A stretch of 64,000 bases of DNA, from contig NZ_MBSS01000066.1 in assembly GCF_001695855.1 (NCBI RefSeq), positions 62,001 to 126,000 of the forward strand, written 5' to 3'. The DNA is from Ensifer sp. LC163. GTDB lineage: Bacteria; Pseudomonadota; Alphaproteobacteria; Rhizobiales; Rhizobiaceae. The notes beneath the pieces are model-generated. The model saw only the letters and a list, made by a program, of their open reading frames with translations, was not told the origin of the DNA and ran no database searches. A program made the position numbers and the translations under genes. Position 1 is the stretch's first letter. The number at the start of each line of letters is the position of its first letter. Of this stretch, positions 16,340 to 25,239 are shown piece by piece.

Positions 16340-17737
16340 ATGAGCCGCGAAATCCGGCTGAATGCCTTCGACATGAACTGTGTCGGCCATCAATCTCCAG
16401 GCCTTTGGACGCATCCGCGCGACCAGTCCTGGCGTTACAAGGATCTCGACTACTGGGTGCATCTGGCAACGACGCTCGAACGCGGCAAGTTCGACGGCCT
16501 GTTCATTGCCGATGTGCTCGGCGTCTACGACGTGCTGAACGGCAATGTGGAAGCGGCACTCCGGCATTCCGCGCAGGTTCCGGTCAACGATCCGCTGCAG
16601 CTGGTGCCGACCATGGCGCATGCGACGGAACATCTCGGCTTCGGGCTCACGGCCTCGCTGTCGTTCGAACACCCCTACACCTTTGCGCGACGGATCTCGA
16701 CGCTCGACCACCTGACCAAGGGCCGCGTCGGCTGGAATATCGTCACCTCCTATCTCAACAGCGGTGCGCTCAATATCGGCCAGGCACAGCAGACACGGCA
16801 CGACGATCGCTACGATATCGCGGAAGAATATCTCGAGGTCTGTTACAAGCTCTGGGAAGGCAGCTGGGAAGACGGAGCGGTCGTGCGCGACCGGGCTAGC
16901 GGCCTCTTCACCCATCCCGGCAAGGTGCATCCGATCGACCACCACGGACGGCATTTCACCGTCCCGGGCATCCACCTGAGCGAGCCGTCACCGCAGCGCA
17001 CGCCCGTTCTCTACCAGGCCGGAGCTTCGAGCCGAGGCAAGGATTTTGCCGGCGCCCACGCGGAGTGCGTCTTCGTCGCGGCCCCTTCGAAAACGGTCCT
17101 GAAGCGATACGTGGCTAATGTCCGCGAAGCGGCCGAGCGCGCAGGGCGCGATCCGCGCGACCTCCTCACCTTCAATCTGCAAACCGTGATCCTCGGCGAA
17201 ACCGACGCGGACGCGAAGAAGAAGTTCGACGACTATCGCAAACATGTCTCCTATGAGGGCGCGCTGGCGCTGATCTCCGGATGGACCGGCATCGATTTCG
17301 GCCAGTTCGCACCGGACGAGCCGCTCCGCCATCGCTACACCAATGCGGTCCAGTCGGCGGTCGAAACCTTTACGACCATCGACCCGGACAAGGTCTGGAC
17401 CGTGCGCGAAATGGCCAATTGGGTCGGCATCGGCGGCTTCGGTCCCGTCTTCGTCGGCTCCCCGCAAACGGTCGCCGATCTCCTGCAGGAGTGGGTCGAA
17501 GACACCGATGTCGACGGCTTCAACCTGGCCTATGCCGTCACGCCCGAGACATTCGAGGATGCGGTCGACCTGCTGGTGCCGGAACTGCAGAAGCGCGGCG
17601 TCTACAAGACCGCCTATCGCGAAGGCACGCTGCGCGAAAAGCTGTTCGGCGGCGGTCCACGCTTGGCCGCTCCGCACCCTGGTGCAGGTTACCGGCAGTT
17701 CGCCGAGAAGCCGCAAGCGATCGTTGCGTCCGCATAG
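16340..17737 (+). CDS. LLM class FMN-dependent monooxygenase (NtaA/SnaA/DszA family)
   Basis: A 465-aa bacterial luciferase-like monooxygenase. The family motifs WTHPRDQSWRYKDLDYWV, DHLTKGRVGWNIVTSYLN and QAGASSRGKDFAG are clear. Members use FMNH2 from a separate reductase to oxidise sulfones, polyamino-carboxylates or alkanesulfonates. GAGGAGACGGAT precedes the ATG at 16340, so the in-frame extension to 16310 is not used. With the SfnB-like gene before it, the likely role is oxidative release of sulfur from an organosulfur compound. The exact substrate cannot be told. Confidence 0.88.
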   Translation: MSREIRLNAFDMNCVGHQSPGLWTHPRDQSWRYKDLDYWVHLATTLERGKFDGLFIADVLGVYDVLNGNVEAALRHSAQVPVNDPLQLVPTMAHATEHLGFGLTASLSFEHPYTFARRISTLDHLTKGRVGWNIVTSYLNSGALNIGQAQQTRHDDRYDIAEEYLEVCYKLWEGSWEDGAVVRDRASGLFTHPGKVHPIDHHGRHFTVPGIHLSEPSPQRTPVLYQAGASSRGKDFAGAHAECVFVAAPSKTVLKRYVANVREAAERAGRDPRDLLTFNLQTVILGETDADAKKKFDDYRKHVSYEGALALISGWTGIDFGQFAPDEPLRHRYTNAVQSAVETFTTIDPDKVWTVREMANWVGIGGFGPVFVGSPQTVADLLQEWVEDTDVDGFNLAYAVTPETFEDAVDLLVPELQKRGVYKTAYREGTLREKLFGGGPRLAAPHPGAGYRQFAEKPQAIVASA

Positions 17738-17780
17738 GAACAACCCCCGACGGAAAACCACCCGGAGGTTGGCGGCGACT

Positions 17781-17804
17781 GGATCCTCGGGTCAAGCCCG
17801 AGGA
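17781..17804. repeat. Intergenic palindromic repeat, copy 1
   Basis: The 24-bp sequence GGATCCTCGGGTCAAGCCCG plus AGGA is a near-palindrome built on CCTCGGG...CCCGAGG. It is in the opposite orientation to copy 2, and together they could form a larger hairpin between the convergent sulfur genes. This is a common short repeat of alphaproteobacterial intergenic regions. Confidence 0.75.
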
Positions 17805-17858
17805 CTCGGTCGGGCCCGCGGATGACCAAGCGGACATGACGGCCCAGCCTCTCGTGCC

Positions 17859-17887
17859 GTCATCCTCGGGCTTGACCCGAGGATCCA
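17859..17887. repeat. Intergenic palindromic repeat, copy 2
   Basis: The core CCTCGGGCTTGACCCGAGG is flanked by GTCAT and ATCCA, the full form of the element. It lies in reverse orientation to copies 1 and 3. Confidence 0.78.
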
Positions 17888-17943
17888 CGCGCGGTGCGTC
17901 CGTGGCGAGAAAGGCGATCTGGACCCAAAGGCCCGAGGCGGAT

Positions 17944-17973
17944 GGATGCTCGGGTCAAGCCCGAGCATGACGG
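17944..17973. repeat. Intergenic palindromic repeat, copy 3
   Basis: The core GCTCGGGTCAAGCCCGAGC is followed by ATGACGG. A paired base change (C to G on one arm, G to C on the other) relative to copy 2 keeps the stem intact, which indicates selection or mobility of a folded element. Confidence 0.78.
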
Positions 17974-18127
17974 AGAGAATAGAACAGACGCCGATCAATA
18001 CGACCGCCGGCCGGCCACGGTCAGCCGACCGGACCCTGTCAGCAGGCTGGCCGCCCGGAAAAAGCCGGGCGTTCTCCATCGTGCATTGAGGCTCGGTGGT
18101 TCTTCCACCCGGCCCCGCCCCTCCCAA

Positions 18128-19354
18128 TCAGCTGTAAAGGCTCACAGGCGGGATCCGGCCATTCAACGCAAAATCGCCAACCTCGCGTGCCTTGTAGAAG
18201 ACCGGGTCATGCAGAGTGTGGGTGCGGACATTGCGCCAATAGCGATCGAACCCATAATGCGCGGCCGTGGCGCGCGCGCCCATCAGTTCGAAAACCTTGG
18301 CCGTCACATCGAGCGCCACATGGGTAGCATTGACCTTGGCGGCATAGGCTTCGATCGCGGCTTCCCCGCGCTCGCGCTCCGTGACCGACGGCCCCTTCGA
18401 CAGCGCCGCTTCGACAACGCCCGCCGCCACGTCGGCCAAAGCCACAGACGCCTTCAAGGCGGCCTGCAATTCGCCGACACGTTCGAGAATGTAGGGGTCC
18501 TCGCTGGCTCGCGTGACGCCCGACGTGATCCAGGGTCGCGTGGTGGTCCTGATGTAGTCGAGCGCAGCAGCCAGCGCGCCTTCAGCCGTGCCGAGATAGA
18601 AATTGACGAAGACAAGCTGGATCAGCGGCGTGTTGAACGTCGCCTGCACCGGGGGCGGATCGGACGGGTCGGCAAGGGGCAGGATGAAATCACGCTCGTA
18701 GACGGGAAAGTCGCGAAACTCGACGCTGCCGCTGTCGGACAGGCGCTGGCCGATATTGTCCCAATCGTCATGGGCGACATAACCCGGCCGATCCGTCGGC
18801 ACGACGAAATTGGCGATCCTGCCATTGAGCGTCGCGTTGACGTTGATGCGGTCGGAGACGTGGGCACCAGTCGAAAAGGTCTTGCGACCGTTGAGCACAT
18901 AGTGGCCGCCACGCCGCTCCAGCACCAGCCCGGGGTCGCGCGGGTTGACTGCCGCACCCCAATAGAGCTGCCGCTCGACCGTTTCGGCGCCGAGCACCCA
19001 AGCCTGGTTCGGATCCGCCGCCGCCCAGTAGGCATACTGGCTGTTGACATAGTGGTAGCCGAGCAATTGGCCGATCGAGCTTTCCCCGCGCGATATGATC
19101 CGCACGAGACGCAACCCGTCCACCCAGCTTAAGCCCGAGCCACCGACTTCAGGCGCGTGCAGTGCCGACAGCAGTCCCGCCCGACGCAGCGCTTCGATTT
19201 CGTCGCGTGGCGGCAAGCCGAGGCGATCGAGCTCGGCACCGCGTCGGGCAAGCTCACCCGACAGTTCGGTCGCCTGCGCATACAGATGCTGGCGCTTTTC
19301 TTGCTGTTCGGTATTGGCCGGTTCGGGCTCCCGGAGGAAATGCACGTTGCTCAT
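18128..19354 (-). CDS. SfnB-like acyl-CoA dehydrogenase-fold flavoprotein, second copy
   Basis: A 408-aa paralogue of the 15037-16254 product in the SfnB/DszC branch of the acyl-CoA dehydrogenase superfamily. Shared landmarks are the middle-domain LNGRKTFSTGAHVSD and the C-terminal YWRNVRTHTLHDPVFYK. GAGAGG lies just before the ATG at 19354; the upstream extension of the frame is rejected. It converges on the first sulfur operon and is divergent from nothing; the Rrf2 gene lies upstream in the same direction. It carries a promoter motif related to that of the first copy. Confidence 0.86.
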   Translation of the reverse strand: MSNVHFLREPEPANTEQQEKRQHLYAQATELSGELARRGAELDRLGLPPRDEIEALRRAGLLSALHAPEVGGSGLSWVDGLRLVRIISRGESSIGQLLGYHYVNSQYAYWAAADPNQAWVLGAETVERQLYWGAAVNPRDPGLVLERRGGHYVLNGRKTFSTGAHVSDRINVNATLNGRIANFVVPTDRPGYVAHDDWDNIGQRLSDSGSVEFRDFPVYERDFILPLADPSDPPPVQATFNTPLIQLVFVNFYLGTAEGALAAALDYIRTTTRPWITSGVTRASEDPYILERVGELQAALKASVALADVAAGVVEAALSKGPSVTERERGEAAIEAYAAKVNATHVALDVTAKVFELMGARATAAHYGFDRYWRNVRTHTLHDPVFYKAREVGDFALNGRIPPVSLYS

Positions 19355-19390
19355 TCGCCTCTCTCCATTGGTTGAGGCGAAATAGTGCAT

Positions 19391-19407
19391 TTATTCTATA
19401 GACAATA
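19391..19407. promoter_or_regulatory. Promoter motif shared with the first SfnB-like operon
   Basis: TTATTCTATAGACAATA lies 37-53 bases before the start of the second SfnB-like gene. It matches the site at 14956-14972 at 13 of 17 positions, with the core ATTC(C/T)ATAGA. The position near the -35/-10 region fits a repressor or activator site. Confidence 0.45.
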
Positions 19408-19492
19408 ACAGCAAACGAATTTCAACTCGGAGCCGCAAGCGGGAAAGTCCTACCCGCCCCTGACGCGAAGACGGCCGTCGACCTCCAGAAGG

Positions 19493-19951
19493 TCAGCCGG
19501 CTTCCACGTCTCTCAGCGCCACGATCTCGGTGGCGTTGTCGTTGGCTGCAAACTGTTCGAGCGTCATATTGTCGAGGATCGAGGCCACGGCATCGCGCAC
19601 GTCACTCATCGATTTACGCACGTGACAGTTGACCGGGTCGGAACAGTCGTCACAGGCTTCGAACGCCGTCCGGCTGGCGCAGCGGATCGGGGCCAAGGGT
19701 CCGTCAAGCGTGCGGATGACCTGGCCGATGCGAATATCGGACGCCGGTCTGGAAAGCGAATAGCCACCGCCAGGGCCCTTTTTCGACCGCAGGATCCCGG
19801 CATTGCGAAGCTCGAGCAGGATCGCGTCGAGGAATTTTTTCGGAATATTGTTGCGGGTGGCGATTTCAGTAATGAAGGCGGTTTCGCCAGGCTCCAGTTG
19901 AGCCAGGTCGACAAGGGCCTTCAGCCCATATTTACCCTTCTTGGTCAACAT
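19493..19951 (-). CDS. Rrf2 family transcriptional regulator
   Basis: A 152-aa Rrf2-type regulator. The winged helix-turn-helix (MLTKKGKYGLKALVDLAQ, with NNIPKKFLDAILLELRNAGI as the recognition region) and the wing KKGPGGGYSLSR are typical. Cys91, Cys100, Cys103 and Cys109 form a cluster like the iron-sulfur ligands of IscR, so it may sense Fe-S or sulfur status. The frame extends upstream, but AGGAGA before the ATG at 19951 supports the shorter form. It lies upstream of the second SfnB-like gene and could control both sulfur units through their shared promoter motif; this is an inference. Confidence 0.88.
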   Translation of the reverse strand: MLTKKGKYGLKALVDLAQLEPGETAFITEIATRNNIPKKFLDAILLELRNAGILRSKKGPGGGYSLSRPASDIRIGQVIRTLDGPLAPIRCASRTAFEACDDCSDPVNCHVRKSMSDVRDAVASILDNMTLEQFAANDNATEIVALRDVEAG

Positions 19952-20194
19952 TGCACTTCGCTCTCCTGAACAAGGAAGGCCGCCACAAATCCGTTCCGCA
20001 CCGACGTTGGTATCACCGGAGGCAACGGGTTGTGACGGCCGCACTGTTTCGCTTAGGATGCCATACACCCAAACCGGGCCATTCTCAAGAAATTACGTAA
20101 GTTTCTGCATAGATTTTGTGCATTTTATTGTCGAATTCGAGGCGGCGCAGCAATGATTTGCTCATTTGTGCCGACGCCACGTCATCGCGGAACG

Positions 20195-21238
20195 CTAGAA
20201 AAGCTTGGCGGGGATCCAATCGGCAGTCACGGCATCGCTTGCGCTGAAAGCCGGAACCTTTGCCGCCAGCTCCTCGATCGTCTTCACGCCCGCCTGGCGC
20301 AAAGCCTCTTGTGTCAACAGCGCCGGCTTGACCAGGATCCGTTCCGGCACGTGCTGACCGGCGATCTTGAGCGCAACCGCACGGACCGAGACGGCGCCGA
20401 CGACGGCCGGATTGGTCGCGACGGTCGCTACCCAAGGGCTGCCCTCTTCGACGATCTCCTGGATATCGGCGGTCGAAACATCGGCGGAATAGATCTTCAG
20501 CCTGTCGGTTATGCCCAGATCGGCGGCGGCAAGCTTCACGCCGCGGGCGAACTCGTCATAGGGCGCAAAGACGACTGATATGTCCGGGTTGGCCGTAAAG
20601 GCGGCTTTTGCCTGATCCGCCGTACTGGTTGCCGTGGTGTCGCTGACATTGCCGAAGCGCGCCTTTTCGACCACGCCCGGGTTGTCCGCCCTAAACTTGT
20701 CCCAGACCTTATTGCGGCGGTCGAGCGGCGCGAAACCGGCGACATAGACGTAACCGGCATTGAAGCTTGTGCCATTGTCCTTGACCGCCTGCTCCAGTGC
20801 CAGGCGCGCCAGTTCATGGTCGCTCTGCTCGACCTGCGGCACGGCCGGATTGTTCAGATTGACGTCGAAGGCCACCACCTTCACGCCAGCGTCGACAGCC
20901 TGCTGCACGACATCGCCGAGCGACTCCGGCAGACCGTGGTCGACGACGATGCCGTGAACGCCGAGATTGATCGCCTGCTGGACCTGCTCGCGTTGCTCCG
21001 CGGCATTCTGCTTGCCGGGAAAGACCCTGAGATCAATGCCTAGCGCCTTGGCCTGCGCCTCGGCACCGGCCTGATAGGCCTGGAAGAAATCGCCGGAAGA
21101 AATGTAGGAGATGAGCGCCACCTTTACCCCGCCCTTGTCGAAAGGCGCTGGCGCGCCCTCCAGCCCTGCGGCTGACACACCGCCCGCTAACCCCAAAGTC
21201 ATGAGCGTTATCGCCGCGCGCTTCAAATTGCACCGCAT
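20195..21238 (-). CDS. Sugar-type ABC transporter periplasmic binding protein
   Basis: A 347-aa binding protein of the RbsB-like (Peripla_BP_4) family with a signal peptide (MRCNLKRAAITLMTLGLAGG, cleavage after about residue 23). It shares a distinctive mature N-terminus (GAPAPFDKG) and overall layout with the product of 24126-25169, so the two are paralogues. AGGAGGTCGACA precedes the ATG at 21238. The gene is divergent from the ATPase-permease-binding protein operon that starts at 21591 and has no transporter genes of its own; it probably supplies the same permease with a second ligand or another affinity. Confidence 0.85.
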   Translation of the reverse strand: MRCNLKRAAITLMTLGLAGGVSAAGLEGAPAPFDKGGVKVALISYISSGDFFQAYQAGAEAQAKALGIDLRVFPGKQNAAEQREQVQQAINLGVHGIVVDHGLPESLGDVVQQAVDAGVKVVAFDVNLNNPAVPQVEQSDHELARLALEQAVKDNGTSFNAGYVYVAGFAPLDRRNKVWDKFRADNPGVVEKARFGNVSDTTATSTADQAKAAFTANPDISVVFAPYDEFARGVKLAAADLGITDRLKIYSADVSTADIQEIVEEGSPWVATVATNPAVVGAVSVRAVALKIAGQHVPERILVKPALLTQEALRQAGVKTIEELAAKVPAFSASDAVTADWIPAKLF

Positions 21239-21590
21239 TGTCGACCTCCTGTTGAATCTCAACCTGTGCAGCTGACCATCAGCCGTCGACCGCATTGTAT
21301 AATCTACAATTTTTATGTACAATAAACACATTACAATCCCGCTGCCGTGAGCGGAACGCCTTGCTCACAGCAGCCGGTCTGGCAGCAGAAGTTGTGCTGC
21401 GGTTGGCCCCGCGCGAAACGGCTCTCAACAGCGCCAGGAGGAAAATTCCGATTATTGCGTAAACCTGGGATATTTTTGCGACATATTAGCGCATGTTTGG
21501 GACCAGCTTTCGTTTGTTGCGCTGTTCTTCTCTACTGAAAATGCATACTTTTCTGAGTTATTGCAGCGCAGTGACGAATTGGTTTTAGCA
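21239..21590. other. Divergent control region between two binding-protein units
   Basis: These 352 bases separate the leftward binding-protein gene from the rightward ABC operon. The left end is AT-rich and contains the inverted repeat at 21294-21310 and a further TACAAT at about 21320. I see no gene in it. Confidence 0.5.
21294..21310. promoter_or_regulatory. ATTGTA-N5-TACAAT inverted repeat
   Basis: A perfect 6-bp inverted repeat with a 5-base centre lies 56-72 bases before the leftward binding-protein gene. Another TACAAT follows a helical turn away. This is a plausible operator for that promoter; no regulator is encoded next to it except the Rrf2 gene. Confidence 0.4.
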
Positions 21591-23066
21591 ATGCCCCTCC
21601 TCCGCATCGACGGACTTGCCCACGCTTTCGGGCCGACGAAGGCGCTTGCCGGAGCCTCCCTGGTAATCCGCTCGGGCGAGATCGTCGCGCTCATGGGAGC
21701 GAACGGCGCCGGCAAATCAACCCTGGTCAATGTGCTCGCCGGAACGCTGGCAGCGGATCAGGGAACGATGACGCTGGCCGGGCGGCCCTATGATCCCCGC
21801 TCCCCCGCCGAGGCGACGGAAGCCGGCGTCGTGACCGTCCACCAGTCGACCGAGCGCGTCGGCGCGCCGGGACTGACGGTCGCCGATGCGTTGCTGCTGC
21901 ATGCTTACGCGGATGGCTCGGCACCTTTCTTCCTCAGCCGCTCTAGTGTCCGCCGCAAGGCGGCAGAGATGCTTCGGAATGCCGGCTTCGAGCTGCCGCT
22001 GGACCGAGACTTTGCAGACCTGACCGCGGCAGACAGGCAACTCGTGGCCATTGCGCGCGCCCTGTCGCGCCGGGCGTCGTTGCTGATCCTGGACGAGCCG
22101 ACGGCGAGCATTTCGGGACGAGAGTCCGAGCGGCTTTACGCGATCCTCCGGCGCCTTCGTGACGAGGGTCTGGCGATCCTGTTCATTTCGCACCGCATCG
22201 CCGATCTCAATGCACTTGCCGACCGCGCCGTCGTCATGCGCGGCGGCACCGTCGTTGGAGAATTCGGCCGGCCGATCGACTTCGATCGCGCCGTCGAGAC
22301 GATGATCGGGCGCCCCTTGCGCACGGCCCGCCCGGATGCGCGCTCCTTCCATCGCGCGCCGGTGCTGGAGATGGCCGGTATTCAGCTCGTTGCCGGCAGC
22401 ACCCCGTTCGACCTTGCGCTTCACGCGGGTGAAGTTGTGGCCGTCACCGGCGTGCTGGGTGCGGGCAAGAGCCGGTTGCTGCAGGCGATCTTCGGCACGC
22501 GCACGCCTGCGGCGGGAACGATGCGGCTCGACGGCAGGGCCTACCGTCCGGCGACACCCGCCGACGCGATCAAAGCCGGCATCTTCATGGCCGGCGAAGA
22601 CCGGCACCGCTCGTCGCTGATGCCGTCGGACTGGCCGGGCAGTACGCTGGCGCCGACGATCAGCCTGCCTCATCTGGCGAGGTGGTATCCGCTCGGTTTC
22701 CTTCTGGGTGCGCGCGAAAAGCACGAGGCGCAGCGCGCCATCGATACCCTAGGCATCAAGGCCAGCGGGCCTGAGGCGCCGATAACGTCGCTTTCCGGCG
22801 GCAACCAGCAGAAGGTGATCCTTGGCCGCTGGAACGCCGAGCCGAGCCGCGTGCTTTTGCTCGACGAACCGTTCCAGGGTGTCGACGTCGGCGCTCGCCA
22901 TGACATCATCACCGCGATCCGCGCCAACACCGAGCGTGCCACCCTGATCGCCACTTCGGATCCGGAAGAGGCGCTGGAAGTCGCCGACCGGATTCTCATC
23001 ATCGACCACCACAGTTTGACGCCGGCTCCGCAAGCCGAGCCGGCGGCGCGAGCAATCGAGGCCTGA
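21591..23066 (+). CDS. Sugar-type ABC transporter ATP-binding protein (RbsA-like, two domains)
   Basis: A 491-aa tandem ATPase of the RbsA/MglA/AraG class. The first Walker A is GANGAGKS at 36-43. The second half has the GVLGAGKSRL variant and a clear SLSGGNQQKVILGRW signature. The first half carries a degenerate signature (DLTAADRQLVAIARAL), so, as in this class generally, only one site may be fully catalytic. The ATG at 21591 is chosen over a TTG at 21561; neither has a strong ribosome-binding site. First gene of an operon with a permease and a binding protein. Confidence 0.88.
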   Translation: MPLLRIDGLAHAFGPTKALAGASLVIRSGEIVALMGANGAGKSTLVNVLAGTLAADQGTMTLAGRPYDPRSPAEATEAGVVTVHQSTERVGAPGLTVADALLLHAYADGSAPFFLSRSSVRRKAAEMLRNAGFELPLDRDFADLTAADRQLVAIARALSRRASLLILDEPTASISGRESERLYAILRRLRDEGLAILFISHRIADLNALADRAVVMRGGTVVGEFGRPIDFDRAVETMIGRPLRTARPDARSFHRAPVLEMAGIQLVAGSTPFDLALHAGEVVAVTGVLGAGKSRLLQAIFGTRTPAAGTMRLDGRAYRPATPADAIKAGIFMAGEDRHRSSLMPSDWPGSTLAPTISLPHLARWYPLGFLLGAREKHEAQRAIDTLGIKASGPEAPITSLSGGNQQKVILGRWNAEPSRVLLLDEPFQGVDVGARHDIITAIRANTERATLIATSDPEEALEVADRILIIDHHSLTPAPQAEPAARAIEA

Positions 23067-23070
23067 CCGG

Positions 23071-24093
23071 ATGACCACCCTCAACACCGAAAGCAAAGAC
23101 CCGATCGGAGAACGCGTGAGCGCCGCCATCCGCGCCAGCGCCGTGTTCATCCTGCTTATCGTCATGGTCGCCGGCTTCGCGCTCGCCCAGCCCGCCTACA
23201 TCAACGTCACCAATCTGATGAGCATACTGCAGGCCGTTTCCGTCGTCGCCATTCTGGGCGCCGGTGTCACGGTCACACTTGCCGTCGGTGGCTTCGATCT
23301 CTCCATTGGCGCGGTCGCCGCCTCGAGCGTCATGGCGGCGAGCTACGCGATGATCGTCTGGGGCCTTGGCGTCTACGAGACCGTGCCGCTGGTGTTGCTG
23401 TTTGGAGCACTCGTCGGCCTCGTCAACGCCTTCCTGATCGTGCGCCTGCGTGTGCCCGATCTGCTGGCAACACTGGCGATGATGTTTCTGCTGACCGGCC
23501 TGCAGCTGATCCCGACCGCCGGGCGGTCGATCTCCGCCGGGCTCATCCTGCCCGACGGTTCGACGGCTACAGGCGCTTACGACCCGGCCTTCCTGCTGAT
23601 CGGGCGCTCGAGCTTCTTTGGCATCGTCCCCGCCCCCGTCGTCATCATGGTGCTCGTCGCCATCATCCTGTTCGTGCTGACCGAGCGCACCCGCCTTGGC
23701 CGCCTGCTGTTTGCCACCGGCGGCAACGAACTGGCGACCCGGCTTGCCGGCGCCTCGGTCCCGCGCCTGAAGACGCTTGCCTATGTGCTTTCCGGCACGC
23801 TCGCCTCGCTCGGCGGCATCATCGTCGCTGCCCGTGTCGGCCGTGGCGACGTCTCGTCCGGCGCCTCGTTGCTGATGGATTCGGTCGCCTCCGCTCTGAT
23901 CGGTTTTGCGGTTCTCGGCCTGCGCCGACCGAACGTCTTCGGCACCATCGTCGGCGCGGTCTTCGTCGGCCTTTTGCTCAACGGCCTGACGATGCTCAAC
24001 GCCCCCTATTACACCCAGGACTTCGTCAAGGGCGCCGTGCTCGTCGGAGCGCTGGCGCTCACCTACGGCCTTGGCCGCAGCCAGGCGCGCTGA
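23071..24093 (+). CDS. Sugar-type ABC transporter permease (RbsC-like)
   Basis: A 340-aa inner-membrane permease with about ten membrane segments. The RbsC-family landmarks VTVTLAVGGFDLSIGAVAA and GRLLFATGGNELATRLAG are present. It starts four bases after the ATPase stop, with GAGG inside the end of that gene, so translation is coupled. It forms the channel for the ligand delivered by the downstream binding protein and perhaps by the divergent paralogue. Confidence 0.92.
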   Translation: MTTLNTESKDPIGERVSAAIRASAVFILLIVMVAGFALAQPAYINVTNLMSILQAVSVVAILGAGVTVTLAVGGFDLSIGAVAASSVMAASYAMIVWGLGVYETVPLVLLFGALVGLVNAFLIVRLRVPDLLATLAMMFLLTGLQLIPTAGRSISAGLILPDGSTATGAYDPAFLLIGRSSFFGIVPAPVVIMVLVAIILFVLTERTRLGRLLFATGGNELATRLAGASVPRLKTLAYVLSGTLASLGGIIVAARVGRGDVSSGASLLMDSVASALIGFAVLGLRRPNVFGTIVGAVFVGLLLNGLTMLNAPYYTQDFVKGAVLVGALALTYGLGRSQAR

Positions 24094-24125
24094 CCATCCA
24101 TTCAAACAGAGCGAGGATACTGACC

Positions 24126-25169
24126 ATGAAACACCTGACGCGCACCATTCTCGGCAGCCTTGTTGCCGCTTCGCTGATGGCGGCCCCTGCCTTTTCCGCC
24201 GGCATTGACGGTGCACCTGCCCCGTTCGACAAGGGCGACGTCGACATCGCCGTCGTCAGCTTCCTTGGCGGCGGCGACTGGCTGCAGGCATTCGAGGCCG
24301 GCGTCAAGCGCCAGGCGGATGCGCTTCACGTCAACCTCACCGTCTCGCAGGCGCGCAACGACAACGACACCCAGCGCAGCCTTATCGAGCAGGCGATCAA
24401 TCTCGGTGTCGATGGCATCATCATCAACAATGGTCGCCCGGAGGTCTTGAAGGACGTAGCCCAGAAGGCGCTCGATGCCGGCATCAAGGTCGTCGCCTAT
24501 GACGTCAATCTCGACAATCCGCAGATCCCGCAGATCGAGCAGAGCGACAAGGACATGGCGCGGCTGGTGCTGGAGCAGGCCGTCAAGGACAAGGGCGACG
24601 GCTTCGTCGGCGGCGCCGTCTATGTCGCCGGCTTCGCACCGCTCGACCGTCGCTATGGCGTCTGGAAGGACTTCGTCGCCAAGCACAACCTGACGGAAAA
24701 GGCCACCTGGGGCGTCGTCAACGACACGGTTCCGGCCTCCGTCGCCGACCAGACCAAGGCCGTGCTGACCGCCAACCCGGATATTTCGGTGATCTTCACC
24801 CCCTGGGACGAGTTCGCCAAGGGCGTAAAGCTTGCAATCGACGAACTTGGCGTTGCCGGCAAGGTGAAGATCTACGGCGTCGATATCTCGACGGCCGACA
24901 TCCAGCTGATGAACGAGCCGGATAGCGCCTGGCAGGCGACAGCCGCCACCAACGCCGCCGTTGTCGGCGAAGTCTCGGTGCGCGCCGTTTCGCTTGCGAT
25001 CGCCGGTCAGTTCCCCGGCCAGACGGTTCTGCTGCAGCCGACGCTCGTCACGCGTGACGATCTCGCCAAGGGCGAGATCAAGACGATCGAGGACCTGCAG
25101 GTAAAGTTCCCGGCGTTCCGCAAGAGCGATGCGGCGACCGCCGAGTGGATCCCCGCAGCCACCAATTGA
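24126..25169 (+). CDS. Sugar-type ABC transporter periplasmic binding protein, second paralogue
   Basis: A 347-aa RbsB-like binding protein with a signal peptide (MKHLTRTILGSLVAASLMAA, cleavage after about residue 25). The mature start GIDGAPAPFDKGDVDIA matches the divergent paralogue at 20195-21238 in sequence and length. The ligand is unknown; the family binds monosaccharides and similar polyols, and neighbouring sulfur genes are suggestive only. GAGGATACTGACC precedes the ATG. An intrinsic terminator follows at 25188-25214. Confidence 0.88.
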   Translation: MKHLTRTILGSLVAASLMAAPAFSAGIDGAPAPFDKGDVDIAVVSFLGGGDWLQAFEAGVKRQADALHVNLTVSQARNDNDTQRSLIEQAINLGVDGIIINNGRPEVLKDVAQKALDAGIKVVAYDVNLDNPQIPQIEQSDKDMARLVLEQAVKDKGDGFVGGAVYVAGFAPLDRRYGVWKDFVAKHNLTEKATWGVVNDTVPASVADQTKAVLTANPDISVIFTPWDEFAKGVKLAIDELGVAGKVKIYGVDISTADIQLMNEPDSAWQATAATNAAVVGEVSVRAVSLAIAGQFPGQTVLLQPTLVTRDDLAKGEIKTIEDLQVKFPAFRKSDAATAEWIPAATN

Positions 25170-25187
25170 TCGCTATAGAAATTGAGC

Positions 25188-25214
25188 CGCCGCGCCGATC
25201 CGCGCGGCGTTTTT
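25188..25214 (+). terminator. Intrinsic terminator after the ABC operon
   Basis: An 8-bp stem CGCCGCGC/GCGCGGCG with a 6-base loop is followed by five T residues. It lies 18 bases after the binding-protein stop and 26 bases before the LVIVD gene, so that gene would be reached by partial readthrough or its own promoter. Confidence 0.8.
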
Positions 25215-25239
25215 CTCACGGACTGAGACTGGAAAGACC

